Of a stretch of DNA of 64,000 nt, positions 42,919-51,561 are shown piece after piece. Source of the DNA: CAZXGD01 sp046350455 (GTDB lineage: Bacteria; Planctomycetota; Phycisphaerae; Phycisphaerales; SM1A02); the NCBI GenBank assembly GCA_046350455.1, contig JAXMAM010000011.1, positions 17,673 to 81,672 of the forward strand, written 5' to 3'. The notes under the pieces are model-generated. The model made no database searches. It was not told the origin of the DNA and saw only the letters and a list, made by a program, of their open reading frames with translations. A program made the position numbers and the translations under genes. Positions within the stretch are counted from its first letter, which is position 1. Each line of letters opens with the position of its first letter.

Positions 42919-43554
42919 ATGATTGTGCTTTGCCCGCTGGATTTTGAGGCTTCTGCGCTGCGCTCCGCTGCGGCACGCCACGGCTGGCGTGTGCTGCGCA
43001 CTGGGCCCGGCGAAGGCCCCGCTGCATGGCTGCGCCGCTCGGGGCTGGCGCCCGGCAGCGTGGTGGTGCTGGCTGGCGTGGCGGCTGGCCTGCAGGCGCC
43101 CGCGCACGCTGGCACGGCGTGGGCTGCGGCCAGCGTGTGGCACCGTGGCACGCGCTTGGAACCAACGCTGCCGCTGCCGCACGCACCGGCTGCCGCGCTG
43201 GCCTGCGTGGAGGTGGTGCTGCACACGCCTGCAGACAAGGCTGCCACCGCCACAGAGAGCGGCGCCCTCCTGGCCTGCATGGAGAGCGGGCACTTTGCCC
43301 GCCAGGCGCAGGCCATGCAGCTGCGCTGGGCAGTGGTGCGCGGAGTGAGCGACGGCCCCGCGCACGCGCTCCCTGCCGCCATGGCCACCTGGACAGACGC
43401 CACCGGCCGCACGCGCAAGCGGGTGGTGGCTGCATCGGTCCTCCGCAATCCCCGATTGCTGCGCGACATGGCCCGCTGCGGCTGGCATGGCAAGGCCGCC
43501 ATGCGTGCAGTTGCCCAGTTGCTGGCGGCCGCAGACAATGCGCATTCCCCATGA
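42919..43554 (+). CDS. Nucleoside phosphorylase-like protein
   Basis: A 211-residue member of the purine/uridine phosphorylase superfamily (MTA/SAH nucleosidase or hopanoid-type relatives). It starts MIVLCPLDFEASALR, has SVVVLAGVAAGLQ (a Rossmann-like strand), ATESGALLACMESGHFARQAQAM with the substrate-side glutamate, and VVRGVSDGP near the C-terminus. Several canonical glycine motifs are altered, so the substrate is unclear. Its stop overlaps the nadD start as ATGA, so the two are coupled; a role near NAD metabolism, for example nucleoside salvage, is inference. A start at 42880 would run into the tRNA gene and is rejected. Confidence 0.75.
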   Translation: MIVLCPLDFEASALRSAAARHGWRVLRTGPGEGPAAWLRRSGLAPGSVVVLAGVAAGLQAPAHAGTAWAAASVWHRGTRLEPTLPLPHAPAAALACVEVVLHTPADKAATATESGALLACMESGHFARQAQAMQLRWAVVRGVSDGPAHALPAAMATWTDATGRTRKRVVAASVLRNPRLLRDMARCGWHGKAAMRAVAQLLAAADNAHSP

Positions 43555-44273
43555 GCCCTGACACCCCTGCCCCCCGTGACCCGCTGGACGACGCAGAAGT
43601 TCCACCACTGGCTGCGCCAGACGATCGGCCCATCGTGGTGTTTGGCGGCACATTTGATCCACCACACCTGCGCCACGTGGCCGTGGCGTCTGCGGCAGAC
43701 AAGCTGCTGCGGGCCAAGCGCATGCTGGTGGTGCCAGCGTGGAGCAATCCGCAGCGGCCAGATGGCCCGCAAGCCAGCGCTGCGGACCGGCTGGCCATGT
43801 GCACGCTGGCTTTCCAGGACCTGCCTGACACCGAAGTGAGCACAGTGGAGACTGCAGCCCAGCGCCCCTGCTACACCGTGGACACGCTGCAGGCCTTGCA
43901 CGCGCAGCAGAAGGCTGGCGCGCTGCCCAGCGGCCGCTTCCGCCTGCTGATTGGCAGCGACCAGGCGCTGAACTTCCGCACCTGGAAGGAATGGGAGCAG
44001 GTGATCATCCTGGCAGAACCCGTGGTGGTGCTGCGCCCACCGCAGGAGCAGTGGGACTGGGAAGCCCAGCTGAGCAAGGTGTGGGACAAGGGCTGGACCG
44101 CGCGCTGGCTGGCGTGGACGCTGCCCATTGATCCAGTGGACATCAGCAGCACCGAAGTGCGCCGCCGAGCCGCAGCCGATGAGCCGCTGGCCGACCTGGT
44201 GCCCGAAGGCGTGGTGGCGTACATCCACTCGCGCGGGCTGTATGGCGCCAGCGCTGCGCCAGAGGAAGCGTGA
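43551..44273 (+). CDS. nadD: Nicotinate-nucleotide adenylyltransferase
   Basis: NadD joins ATP and nicotinate mononucleotide to form deamido-NAD. The 240-residue protein has the opening IVVFGGTFDPPHLRH, the middle YTVDTLQALH and FRLLIGSDQALNFRTWKEWE, and the ATP-site motif ISSTEVRRR near the end. The canonical (H/T)xGH motif is HLRH here: glycine replaced by arginine, which is unusual. A 35-residue acidic/proline extension precedes the domain. Its ATG (43551) overlaps the phosphorylase stop. Confidence 0.88.
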   Translation: MSPDTPAPRDPLDDAEVPPLAAPDDRPIVVFGGTFDPPHLRHVAVASAADKLLRAKRMLVVPAWSNPQRPDGPQASAADRLAMCTLAFQDLPDTEVSTVETAAQRPCYTVDTLQALHAQQKAGALPSGRFRLLIGSDQALNFRTWKEWEQVIILAEPVVVLRPPQEQWDWEAQLSKVWDKGWTARWLAWTLPIDPVDISSTEVRRRAAADEPLADLVPEGVVAYIHSRGLYGASAAPEEA

Positions 44274-44294
44274 GCCAGCGCTGCAGGCGCGCGG

Positions 44295-44570
44295 CTACAG
44301 GTGCGGCGCCACAATCTCGCGCGTGCGCGCGCTGGGCACCACCGGCACGCATTCAAAGGTCACGCCCAAGCCGCGCCATTGCAGCACCCATTCCTGCAGC
44401 GTGGAGGCGTCGTCGCACTCCATGAGCTGAAAGCACCGGCCAAAGCCGGGCTCGACCCAGCTGTCCACATAGCGCAAGCCTTCTGGCAGTGACCGCCCCT
44501 GTTCCCGCACACGCCGGTAGACAGGCAGCATGTCGTTGTCCTTGAAGGTCTCGATGACCATGAAGAGCAT
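44295..44570 (-). CDS. Small DUF3303-like protein
   Basis: A 91-residue protein beginning MLFMVIETFKDNDMLPVYRRVREQGRSLPEGLRYVDSWVEPGF and ending with PSARTREIVAPHL, which resembles DUF3303, a dimeric alpha/beta-barrel-like family without known activity. It is convergent with nadD across 21 bases and lies 72 bases after the zinc-ribbon membrane gene. A function cannot be assigned. Confidence 0.75.
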   Translation of the reverse strand: MLFMVIETFKDNDMLPVYRRVREQGRSLPEGLRYVDSWVEPGFGRCFQLMECDDASTLQEWVLQWRGLGVTFECVPVVPSARTREIVAPHL

Positions 44571-44642
44571 GCACGCACGTTACCTGTGCGGGGCGGCGCG
44601 AGGTCTGCCCAGAGCCAGTTCCTGCGCAGACCCAGCGCCCGC

Positions 44643-45332
44643 TCACACCCAGCCCCAGTACCGCAGCTCCAGGAAGGGAATGGCCACGATGCAGGCGGCG
44701 ATGATGAGGAGACCCAGCCCCACACCCAGCCATGCAAAGCGCCAGAACGGTTCGATCTGCCCCCAGAAGAAGTGGAAGTGCATGGCGATGGCGCCGCCCA
44801 GCACCACGCCTGCCATCACGCGGTGGCGCTGCACCTGCAGCAGCGCGCCCCCGCTGGACGGAGGAAACGGAACGGGGATACCCGCCAACCAGTCGTTCAC
44901 CGAGCGATACCACTCTGCCGTCACGCCCGTGTACGTGAGCGCAGCCAGCGTCAGCAGCAGCGCGGGCAGCACGATGCCAAGGAAGACCGATCCCTGCCCC
45001 AGCCGAACCACGAAGGGCGGCGTGAAGATGAGCGCGCGCGCTGCAAACTCTGGCTGGCGAGGATCGTAGTAGTGCCCGCAACGGTCACAGCGGCCAGGGT
45101 GCGTCTCTGACACGCGCGCGCCGCACGTGCGGCACCGCATCACCGTCCAGCGCTTCAGCATGTGGCGCTTCCACGCTGGGTACCGGGTGAGCGCGCGGCG
45201 CAGCAGCTTGGGAGACGTGGCGTACGAGCTGGGGTTGTGAAGGCTGAACCGATGCCCGCACTCGGGGCAGCGCTCAGAGAGCACCCCGGCCAGGTTGTGG
45301 CCACACGCAATGCAGTACATCCGGCGCCGCAT
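44643..45332 (-). CDS. Zinc-ribbon membrane protein
   Basis: A 229-residue protein with two zinc ribbons in the first 85 residues: MYCIACGHNLAGVLSERCPECGHRF and MRCRTCGARVSETHPGRCDRCGHYY, each with two CxxCG knuckles, the style common in planctomycetes. Three hydrophobic helices follow (about 111-135, 172-190 and 198-217). The C-terminus ends LELRYWGWV. No family is recognised. It lies 20 bases after the gene at 45353-46324 and is probably co-transcribed with it. Confidence 0.75.
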   Translation of the reverse strand: MRRRMYCIACGHNLAGVLSERCPECGHRFSLHNPSSYATSPKLLRRALTRYPAWKRHMLKRWTVMRCRTCGARVSETHPGRCDRCGHYYDPRQPEFAARALIFTPPFVVRLGQGSVFLGIVLPALLLTLAALTYTGVTAEWYRSVNDWLAGIPVPFPPSSGGALLQVQRHRVMAGVVLGGAIAMHFHFFWGQIEPFWRFAWLGVGLGLLIIAACIVAIPFLELRYWGWV

Positions 45333-45352
45333 CCGGCGCAGTGTACGCGTGC

Positions 45353-46324
45353 CTAGGCAGGCTCAATGGCGAACATGTGGATCTCGCTGCGCAGGCGGCG
45401 CGGCGGGAGATCGGCCAGCGCATCGGGGCGCTCGTCGTAGGCCACGCGGTCCAGCGTGTACCACTGGCCGTGGAAGACCCATTCGTCCTGCTCCTCCATG
45501 CGCGCCTCCACCATGCGCTGCAGCTCACCCAGCGAGCCAGCTGTGGCCCACACCAGCGCATACGCAGCGCGCGGCGGCTCCTCGTCCTGCGGCGTCTCCA
45601 CCACGGCGATGGCGTGCCACAGCGTGCGGCCCATGCGCCGGCCCTGGTCGTCCAGGTTCTGGTCTGGGTCCATCTCCAGCTCCAGCTCCCACACCTCGCG
45701 CAGCTGGAAGAGGATCTCGTCAATGTCGGGGTAGCCCTCGTCCTCCACCACCAGCACCTCACGCACCTGCATGGGCGGGTCGGGGCGCTCGGTGACTTCA
45801 GGCGGCCAGGTGTGGTCCACCTCGTGCACGCCGTGCAGGTCCAGGATGCGCTCCACATCGGGGCGCATCTCCGGCGGCACCTGCACTTCAATCACCTTCC
45901 AGCTGTCAACGAACACCTCCATGTACGGATCGTCCGCCTGCGCGCCAGCGCCAATGGCGCCATCCTCCAGGATGATCTGCTGGTACTCGTTCCAGCCCTC
46001 CATGAAGTCGTCAAAGGGCAGCGCCTCGCGCGCGCTGAACACGTCCACCATGCGGTACGCATCCTTGCTGCTGGCCTCCACCACGGGGTAGACGTCGTCA
46101 GGCAGGAGCTCGAACAGGTCACGCACCAGCCGCGCCACCTTCTCAAAGCTGGCGGCCACGCTGAAGCGCAGCGTGTCTGGCACGTCCATGTCCTCGGTGG
46201 CCACGTACTCCACCGTGTACCCCTCGCGCGGAGCGATGTCCTCGGTGGGCTCCAGTCCCAGAGGCAGCTGGAACCCGCTCAGGCTGTGCCGCTGCAGATC
46301 CGCTCGCAGCTGGTAGGTACGCAT
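45353..46324 (-). CDS. Conserved hypothetical acidic protein
   Basis: A 323-residue soluble protein rich in Asp/Glu. It begins MRTYQLRADLQRHSLSGFQL and has a run of short alpha/beta segments (YVATEDMDVPDTLRFSVAASFEKVARLVRDLFELLP; VFVDSWKVIEVQVPPEMRPDVERILDLHGVHEV; GYPDIDEILFQLREVWELELEMDPDQNLDD). Two similar passages suggest an internal duplication. No signal peptide or motif of a known family is seen. It lies 36 bases after livF in the same direction but without coupling. Confidence 0.7.
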   Translation of the reverse strand: MRTYQLRADLQRHSLSGFQLPLGLEPTEDIAPREGYTVEYVATEDMDVPDTLRFSVAASFEKVARLVRDLFELLPDDVYPVVEASSKDAYRMVDVFSAREALPFDDFMEGWNEYQQIILEDGAIGAGAQADDPYMEVFVDSWKVIEVQVPPEMRPDVERILDLHGVHEVDHTWPPEVTERPDPPMQVREVLVVEDEGYPDIDEILFQLREVWELELEMDPDQNLDDQGRRMGRTLWHAIAVVETPQDEEPPRAAYALVWATAGSLGELQRMVEARMEEQDEWVFHGQWYTLDRVAYDERPDALADLPPRRLRSEIHMFAIEPA

Positions 46325-46360
46325 GTGCCCAAGTCTAGGTCAGGCGCGCCGCGGTGCGTG

Positions 46361-47080
46361 CTATTCGCCAAGATAGGCGGCGCGCACGCGCGGATCCTTC
46401 AGCAGCTCCTGGCCTGTGCCGCTCAGCACCACCTTGCCAGTCTCCAGCACGTACCCGCGGTCGCTCATGCGCAGCGCTGCGTTGGCGTTCTGCTCCACCA
46501 AAAGCACCGTGACGCCCTGCGCGCGCAGCTGCGTGCGCACCGTCTCAAAGATCTTGGCCACCAGGATGGGTGCGATGCCCATGGACGGCTCGTCCATCAT
46601 CAGCAGCTTGGGCCGGCTCATGAGCGCGCGGGCGATGGCCAGCATCTGCTGCTCGCCGCCGCTGAGCGTTCCGCCCTGCTGGCCGCTGCGCTCCTTCAAA
46701 ATGGGGAAGAGCTGGCACATGCGCTCGATGTCCGCCTGGATGCCCGCGCGGTCGGTGCGGATGAAGGCGCCCATCTCCAGGTTCTCGCGCACAGTCAGGC
46801 GCGGGAAGATGCGGCGGCCCTCCGGCACCTGCGCCAGGCCAAGCCGCACCACCGCCTGCGGCGGCATCCCGGTGATGTCCTGGCCTGCAAACAGGATGCG
46901 CCCGCTGCGCACCCGGTTCACGCGGCTGAGGCACATGAGCGTGGTGCTCTTGCCAGCGCCGTTGGCGCCGATCAGGCTGACGATCTCCCCCTGGTTCACG
47001 CACAGCGAGACGCCGTGCAGCACCTCGGCCTGGCCGTAGGCGCAGTGGATGCCATCTGCCTCAAGAAGCGGCTGGCTCAT
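46361..47080 (-). CDS. livF: Branched-chain amino acid ABC transporter ATP-binding protein LivF
   Basis: The second ATPase of a LIV-type importer. Walker A is GANGAGKST, the signature LSGGEQQ, Walker B LLMMDEPSMGIAP, and the switch histidine replaced by glutamine as usual in LivF (LLVEQNANAAL). ATG 47080 overlaps the livG stop as ATGA. The protein has 239 residues, normal for LivF. It is the last gene of the livJ-H-M-G-F unit. Confidence 0.93.
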   Translation of the reverse strand: MSQPLLEADGIHCAYGQAEVLHGVSLCVNQGEIVSLIGANGAGKSTTLMCLSRVNRVRSGRILFAGQDITGMPPQAVVRLGLAQVPEGRRIFPRLTVRENLEMGAFIRTDRAGIQADIERMCQLFPILKERSGQQGGTLSGGEQQMLAIARALMSRPKLLMMDEPSMGIAPILVAKIFETVRTQLRAQGVTVLLVEQNANAALRMSDRGYVLETGKVVLSGTGQELLKDPRVRAAYLGE

Positions 47081-48114
47081 CCCAGCGTCTCCGTGCCAAG
47101 GTAGGCCTCGATGCACACGGGGTCGTTGCGGATTTCCTCGGGCGTGCCTTCGGCGATCTTCTTGCCGTACTGCAGCACGGTGATCCGGTCGCTGATGCCC
47201 ATCACCACCTTCATGTCGTGCTCGATGAGCAGCACGGTGATGCCGCTCTCGCGGATGCGGCGGATGAGCCCCATGAGGTCCGCGCTTTCAGAGGGGTTCA
47301 TGCCAGCAGCGGGCTCGTCCAGCAGCAGAAGGCGCGGCTCGGTGGCCAGCGCGCGCGCGATCTCCAGGCGGCGCTGGTGGCCGTACGGAAGGTTGCGCGC
47401 CAGTTCACCAGCGCTTTCATGCAGTTCCACAAAGCGCAGCAGCTGATAGGCGCGCGCGCGGGTGCGGGCGCGTTCGCGCCAGAACCACGGCGGGCGGAAC
47501 AGGCAGGCCCAGAAGCCGCAGCGGTAGTGCTGGTCCATGCCCACCAGCACGTTCTCCACCAGGTTCATCTCGCCAAAGAGGCGGATGTTCTGGAAGGTGC
47601 GCGCCATGCCAGCGCGGGCCACCAGGTCTGGCGTGCGGCGCGTGGCATGGAAGATGGCCGCATAACCCGCCGCGCCCACTGCCAGCCCGATCAGCGCTGG
47701 CACGCCACCCCACGCCCAGCCAAGGCCACCCACTGCGCCAAAGAACGCTCCCACCGCCTTGCCCCACGCAAAGGGCTGGCCATAGACATACTGCTGCAGC
47801 ACCGCAGCGCTCCACAGCGTGGTGGCGTTCAGCCCCAGCACAAAGAGGATGGCAGCCAGCGCGCCGCTCAGCAGCGCAGTGGCCATCACCGCGCCTGTCC
47901 ACTGGCGGCGGATCTCCTTGCCCTCAAAGAGCACGCGCCCGCTGGTGGGTTCATAGATGCCGGTGATGGCGTTGAACAGCGTGGTCTTGCCAGCGCCGTT
48001 GGGGCCGATGACCGCGTAGATCTGGCCCTTCTGCACCTGGAGGCTCACATCGCTGGTGGCCACCAGGCCGCCAAAGCGCATGGTCACGCCCTGCACGTCC
48101 AGCACCGCGGTCAT
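47077..48114 (-). CDS. livG: Branched-chain amino acid ABC transporter ATP-binding protein LivG with membrane-type insertion
   Basis: The first ATPase of the LIV importer. Walker A GPNGAGKT is at residues 37-44, the Q-loop is in RTFQNIRLF (Q175), the signature LPYGHQRR near 242, Walker B LLLLDEPAAGMNP (263-) and the switch histidine in LLIEHDMKVV (H299). At 345 residues it is about 90 longer than normal LivG: residues 71-158, between the Walker A strand and the Q-loop, form a hydrophobic insertion with three helix-like segments (74-95, 118-136, 137-156). The core motifs are otherwise intact. Start and stop both use ATGA overlaps with livM and livF. Confidence 0.9.
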   Translation of the reverse strand: MTAVLDVQGVTMRFGGLVATSDVSLQVQKGQIYAVIGPNGAGKTTLFNAITGIYEPTSGRVLFEGKEIRRQWTGAVMATALLSGALAAILFVLGLNATTLWSAAVLQQYVYGQPFAWGKAVGAFFGAVGGLGWAWGGVPALIGLAVGAAGYAAIFHATRRTPDLVARAGMARTFQNIRLFGEMNLVENVLVGMDQHYRCGFWACLFRPPWFWRERARTRARAYQLLRFVELHESAGELARNLPYGHQRRLEIARALATEPRLLLLDEPAAGMNPSESADLMGLIRRIRESGITVLLIEHDMKVVMGISDRITVLQYGKKIAEGTPEEIRNDPVCIEAYLGTETLG

Positions 48115-49223
48115 GAGGCTGGCTCCCCTTCCTTGGGCGCTTCCTCATGGATGCCGCGGGGAGGCAGCAGGCCCTCTGGCCGGAAGATCATCATCAGGAT
48201 GAGCGCCATGCCAAAGAGCAGGAACTTCCACTTGTCTGGCGAAAGCAGCACGTTGGCAGACCACGCCTTCAGGAAGAGCCAGGCGTACTCCAGCCCGTGT
48301 GCAGCCTTCAGCGCCGCAAGGTCTGGCTGCTCTGGCGTGCCGATGACCTTGCCCAGCCATGGCAGCAGCATGGTGTTCATGCCCACCACGATGAGCGCGC
48401 CCAGCAGCACGCCGCGCACGCTGCCCAGGCCGCCCACGATGATGATGCAGAGCGCCAGCACGCTCACCTGGAAGTCGTAGTTGTTGGGTTCGCCGCTGCT
48501 GCTCAGGCGGCTGGCCATCAGCCCGCCGGCCAGCGCGGCCAGCGCGGCGCAGGTGGCAAAGGCCACCATCTTGGTGCGGTCCGGGCGGATGCCCATGGCG
48601 CGGCTGGCCAGCTCATCCTCGCGGATGCTGATCCACGCACGCCCCATGCGGCTGTGCTCCAGCGCGCGCTGCCCCACCACCACCGCCACCAGGATGCCAA
48701 GCATCAGGAAGTACTGCCCAGTGGCCTCCAGCGGGGTGCCAAACAGGCTTGGCTTGGGCAGCGGATTGATGCCCTGCGTGCCCTTGGTGATGGCCTCCAG
48801 GTTGATGAGCGTGTCCTTCACGATCTCGCCAAACCCCAGCGTGACGATGGCCAGGTAGTCGCCGCGCACCCGCAGCGTGGGCGCACCCAGCAGGAAGCCA
48901 GCCACAGCGCCCACCACCAGGGTCACCAGGAGTCCAGGCCAGAAGCCCAGCTGGAACGGATAGATCTCGCACGTGGAGATGGCAAAGGCGTACGCGCCCA
49001 GCGCTGCAAACGCAGCCACGCCCAGGTTCAGCAGGCCCGTGAAGCCGGTCAGCACGTTCAGGCCCAGCGCCAGCACGGCGTACACAAAGACATCGGTGAG
49101 CGGCTCGCCCACCTGCCAGTCGTTGGGCAGCGCGCGGTCCAGCAGCGGCACCAGCAGGAATGCCAGCAGGATGCAGCTGTCAATCAGCAGGTACTGCCGC
49201 TGGGTGAAGAGCTTGCGCGCCAC
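48111..49223 (-). CDS. livM: Branched-chain amino acid ABC transporter permease LivM
   Basis: A 370-residue permease of the LIV type, with about nine hydrophobic helices and the family signature LTGFTGLLNLGVAAFAALGAYAFA followed by LRVRGDYLAIVTLGFGEIVKD, and the EAA-like loop GRAWISIREDELASRAMGI. Its stop overlaps the livG start, and it lies 2 bases after livH. It forms the transmembrane channel with LivH. Confidence 0.93.
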   Translation of the reverse strand: MARKLFTQRQYLLIDSCILLAFLLVPLLDRALPNDWQVGEPLTDVFVYAVLALGLNVLTGFTGLLNLGVAAFAALGAYAFAISTCEIYPFQLGFWPGLLVTLVVGAVAGFLLGAPTLRVRGDYLAIVTLGFGEIVKDTLINLEAITKGTQGINPLPKPSLFGTPLEATGQYFLMLGILVAVVVGQRALEHSRMGRAWISIREDELASRAMGIRPDRTKMVAFATCAALAALAGGLMASRLSSSGEPNNYDFQVSVLALCIIIVGGLGSVRGVLLGALIVVGMNTMLLPWLGKVIGTPEQPDLAALKAAHGLEYAWLFLKAWSANVLLSPDKWKFLLFGMALILMMIFRPEGLLPPRGIHEEAPKEGEPAS

Positions 49224-49225
49224 GG

Positions 49226-50251
49226 CTACACCTTCTCCCGCAGCTTGGCGCCCAGCAGGCCGCTGGGGCGGAAGACCAGGATCAGCACCAGGATGCCAAA
49301 CACCACCGCGTTGGTCCAGCGCGTCTCGATGTACTGATCGCTCATGGTGCGCACCACGCCAATCAGCAGGCCGCCCAGCACCGCGCCCGGCAGGTTGCCG
49401 ATGCCACCCAGCACGGCCGCCACAAACGCGTCCATGCCCATGCGGTAGCCCATCTGAAAGCTGATGGTGTTGTTGTAGAGGCTGTACACCACGGTGGCGA
49501 ACCCGCCCAGCGCACCACCGATGAAGAAGGTGGCGCCGATCACGCGGTCGGTGTCAATGCCCATCAGCCGCGCTGCCGTTGGGTTCTGCGCCACCGCGCG
49601 CATGGCCTTGCCCAGCTTGGTGAACCTCACCAGCACCGTCAGCCCCACCATGAGCGGCACCGTCACCAGCAGCACCAGCAGGTCGTTCTTGGTGTAGAGG
49701 ATGTCGCTGTTGGGGAGCAGCGTGTCGTTGCTGACCAGCTGCGGGAAGTCCTTGGGCGCAGCGCTGGAGCCACCAAAGCTGAAGACGTCCATGGGCATGC
49801 CGCCCCAGAACAACCCCAGATTCATGAACACAAAGCTGGCGCCGATGGCAGCCACCAGCAGGCTCAGCTTGCTGGCGTTGCGCAGCGGCCGGTACGCAGT
49901 GCGGTCCAGCAGCCAGTTCAGGCTGCCGCAGAAGAGCGCGGTGGCCAGCAGCAGGCCAATGACGCCCACCGGGCCAGCTGCAGCCGCTCCGTCCGCCATG
50001 CCCAGCGCGCCCACCACCGTGAGCGCAAAGAACGCGCCCAGCATGCACAGGTCGCCATGGGCAAAGTTGATCAGCTCGATGATGCCGTACACCATCGTGT
50101 AGCCCAGCGCGATCAGCGCGATGATCATGCCGTTGCTGAGGCCAGTCACCAGCTGCTGGGCAAAAACCTCTCCACCAGACAGCTGGCCATCGCCAGCTGC
50201 CATCACGCACGCCACCACGCTCTCAGCAAGCCCGGTGGTTCGCACCATCAC
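49226..50251 (-). CDS. livH: Branched-chain amino acid ABC transporter permease LivH
   Basis: A 341-residue LivH-type permease. Family landmarks are LVTGLSNGMIIALIALGYTMVYGIIELINFAHGDLCMLGAFFA and FTKLGKAMRAVAQNPTAARLMGIDTDRVIGATFFIGGALGG. A loop enriched in polar residues (about 150-195, with KDFPQLVSNDTLLPNSDILYTKNDL) is somewhat longer than usual. The ATG at 50251 overlaps the livJ stop. It is 2 bases upstream of livM. Confidence 0.93.
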   Translation of the reverse strand: MMVRTTGLAESVVACVMAAGDGQLSGGEVFAQQLVTGLSNGMIIALIALGYTMVYGIIELINFAHGDLCMLGAFFALTVVGALGMADGAAAAGPVGVIGLLLATALFCGSLNWLLDRTAYRPLRNASKLSLLVAAIGASFVFMNLGLFWGGMPMDVFSFGGSSAAPKDFPQLVSNDTLLPNSDILYTKNDLLVLLVTVPLMVGLTVLVRFTKLGKAMRAVAQNPTAARLMGIDTDRVIGATFFIGGALGGFATVVYSLYNNTISFQMGYRMGMDAFVAAVLGGIGNLPGAVLGGLLIGVVRTMSDQYIETRWTNAVVFGILVLILVFRPSGLLGAKLREKV

Positions 50252-51498
50252 TTCCCTTGGGCCGCCGGAGCCGCAGGGCCACGGCCCAGCACCTTGACGA
50301 ACTCAAACTTGTCGCCCTTCACGGTGTTGCCGCTCAGCACGCGGTTGGTGGTGTCACCGTTGGCGTCAAAGCTCCAGGTGCCCAGCGCGCCTTCAAAGTC
50401 CTTGGTGGCGGCCACAGCAGCCAGGATGGCAGCGCGGTCCTTGGTCTCGGCGCGGTCAATGGCGTCCAGCAGCACGCGGGCGCACTCGTAGCCATACACC
50501 GCGTAGGCCTCTGGAATCTCGCCATACTTCTCCTGGTACTTCTTCACGAACTCCGCGCCGCGGCCAATCAGCTGCTCGCTGGGCAGGCCACCAAAGGTGA
50601 TGTACACGCCACCTGTGTCGGCCTGCATGTTGTCCTTGCCAGCGGCCTTGATGAATGCGTTCTCAAAGGTGCCGTCTGGGCTCATGAAGGGCACCTTCAG
50701 GCCACCAGCGCGCATGTCCTTCAGCACCTGGCCAGCGTTGGTCTGCGTGGTGCCGCCGAAGTACACGATGTCTGGGTTGGCCGCGCGGATCTTGGTGACC
50801 AGGCTGCGGTAGTTGCTGGCCTTGGGGTCAATGCCCTCAAAGCCCACCACCTCGATGCCCAGCTTGCCAGCCGTGGCCTTGTAGACGTCTGCGATGCCCT
50901 TGCCATACAGCTCGCGGTCGTGCAGCACAAAGGCGCGCTTGGCGCCCAGCTCCTTGGACCACTCTGCAGCCAGGGCGCCCTGCAGGTCGTCCGTGGGCAC
51001 CACGCGGAAGTAGGTCACCTTGCCGCTGGGCCGGTAGACCATGGGCTCGTTGGCCTCGCCTGTGCCAGGCTTGGTCAGGCCGGGGTAGGTGTTGCCAGGG
51101 CTCACCATCACCAGGCCAGCCTCGTTCAGGATGGGCATGGCGATCTTGGCAGCGCCGGAGTTGTAGGTGCCGATGTAGCCCACCACCTGGGGGTCCTTCA
51201 CCGCCTTCTTGGCGTTGGCGCTCTCCACCTGGGGGTCCCAGTTGCCCTTCTGGGGGCTGGCGTCGTCCATGTCCTCGTAGACGATGGTGTAGCCGTCCAC
51301 CTGGCCGCCGCGCTCCTGGATGGCGATGCGGATGCCGTTGGTGATGCTGGTGGTCTGCGCGTTGGCGCTGCCGGTGCGCGGCAGGCTGCTCACGATCTTC
51401 AGCGTCTTGGCTGCATCCTGCTGGGGCTGGACAGGGGCGGCGCCGGCCAGCAGCACAGACGCTGCAAGCGACACGAAAAGGAAGGTGGTGTGCTTCAT
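50248..51498 (-). CDS. livJ: Branched-chain amino acid ABC transporter substrate-binding protein
   Basis: A 416-residue periplasmic type-I binding protein that opens the liv operon. The signal peptide is MKHTTFLFVSLAASVLLAGAAPV. Binding-protein landmarks are LKIVSSLPRTGSANAQTTSITNGIRIAIQERGG, YTIVYEDMDDASPQKGNWDP, and VVGYIGTYNSGAAKIAMPILNEAGLVMVSPGNTYPGLT. Ligand preference (leucine-type or a polar or other amino acid) cannot be read from sequence. It is divergent from the gene at 51562 across 63 bases, the likely operon promoter. Confidence 0.92.
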   Translation of the reverse strand: MKHTTFLFVSLAASVLLAGAAPVQPQQDAAKTLKIVSSLPRTGSANAQTTSITNGIRIAIQERGGQVDGYTIVYEDMDDASPQKGNWDPQVESANAKKAVKDPQVVGYIGTYNSGAAKIAMPILNEAGLVMVSPGNTYPGLTKPGTGEANEPMVYRPSGKVTYFRVVPTDDLQGALAAEWSKELGAKRAFVLHDRELYGKGIADVYKATAGKLGIEVVGFEGIDPKASNYRSLVTKIRAANPDIVYFGGTTQTNAGQVLKDMRAGGLKVPFMSPDGTFENAFIKAAGKDNMQADTGGVYITFGGLPSEQLIGRGAEFVKKYQEKYGEIPEAYAVYGYECARVLLDAIDRAETKDRAAILAAVAATKDFEGALGTWSFDANGDTTNRVLSGNTVKGDKFEFVKVLGRGPAAPAAQGK

Positions 51499-51561
51499 GG
51501 TGTTGCTGCGGAGGTTTGGGCAGAATATACGGGCCGTCCGTCTTGGGACGCGCTGGTTGCC

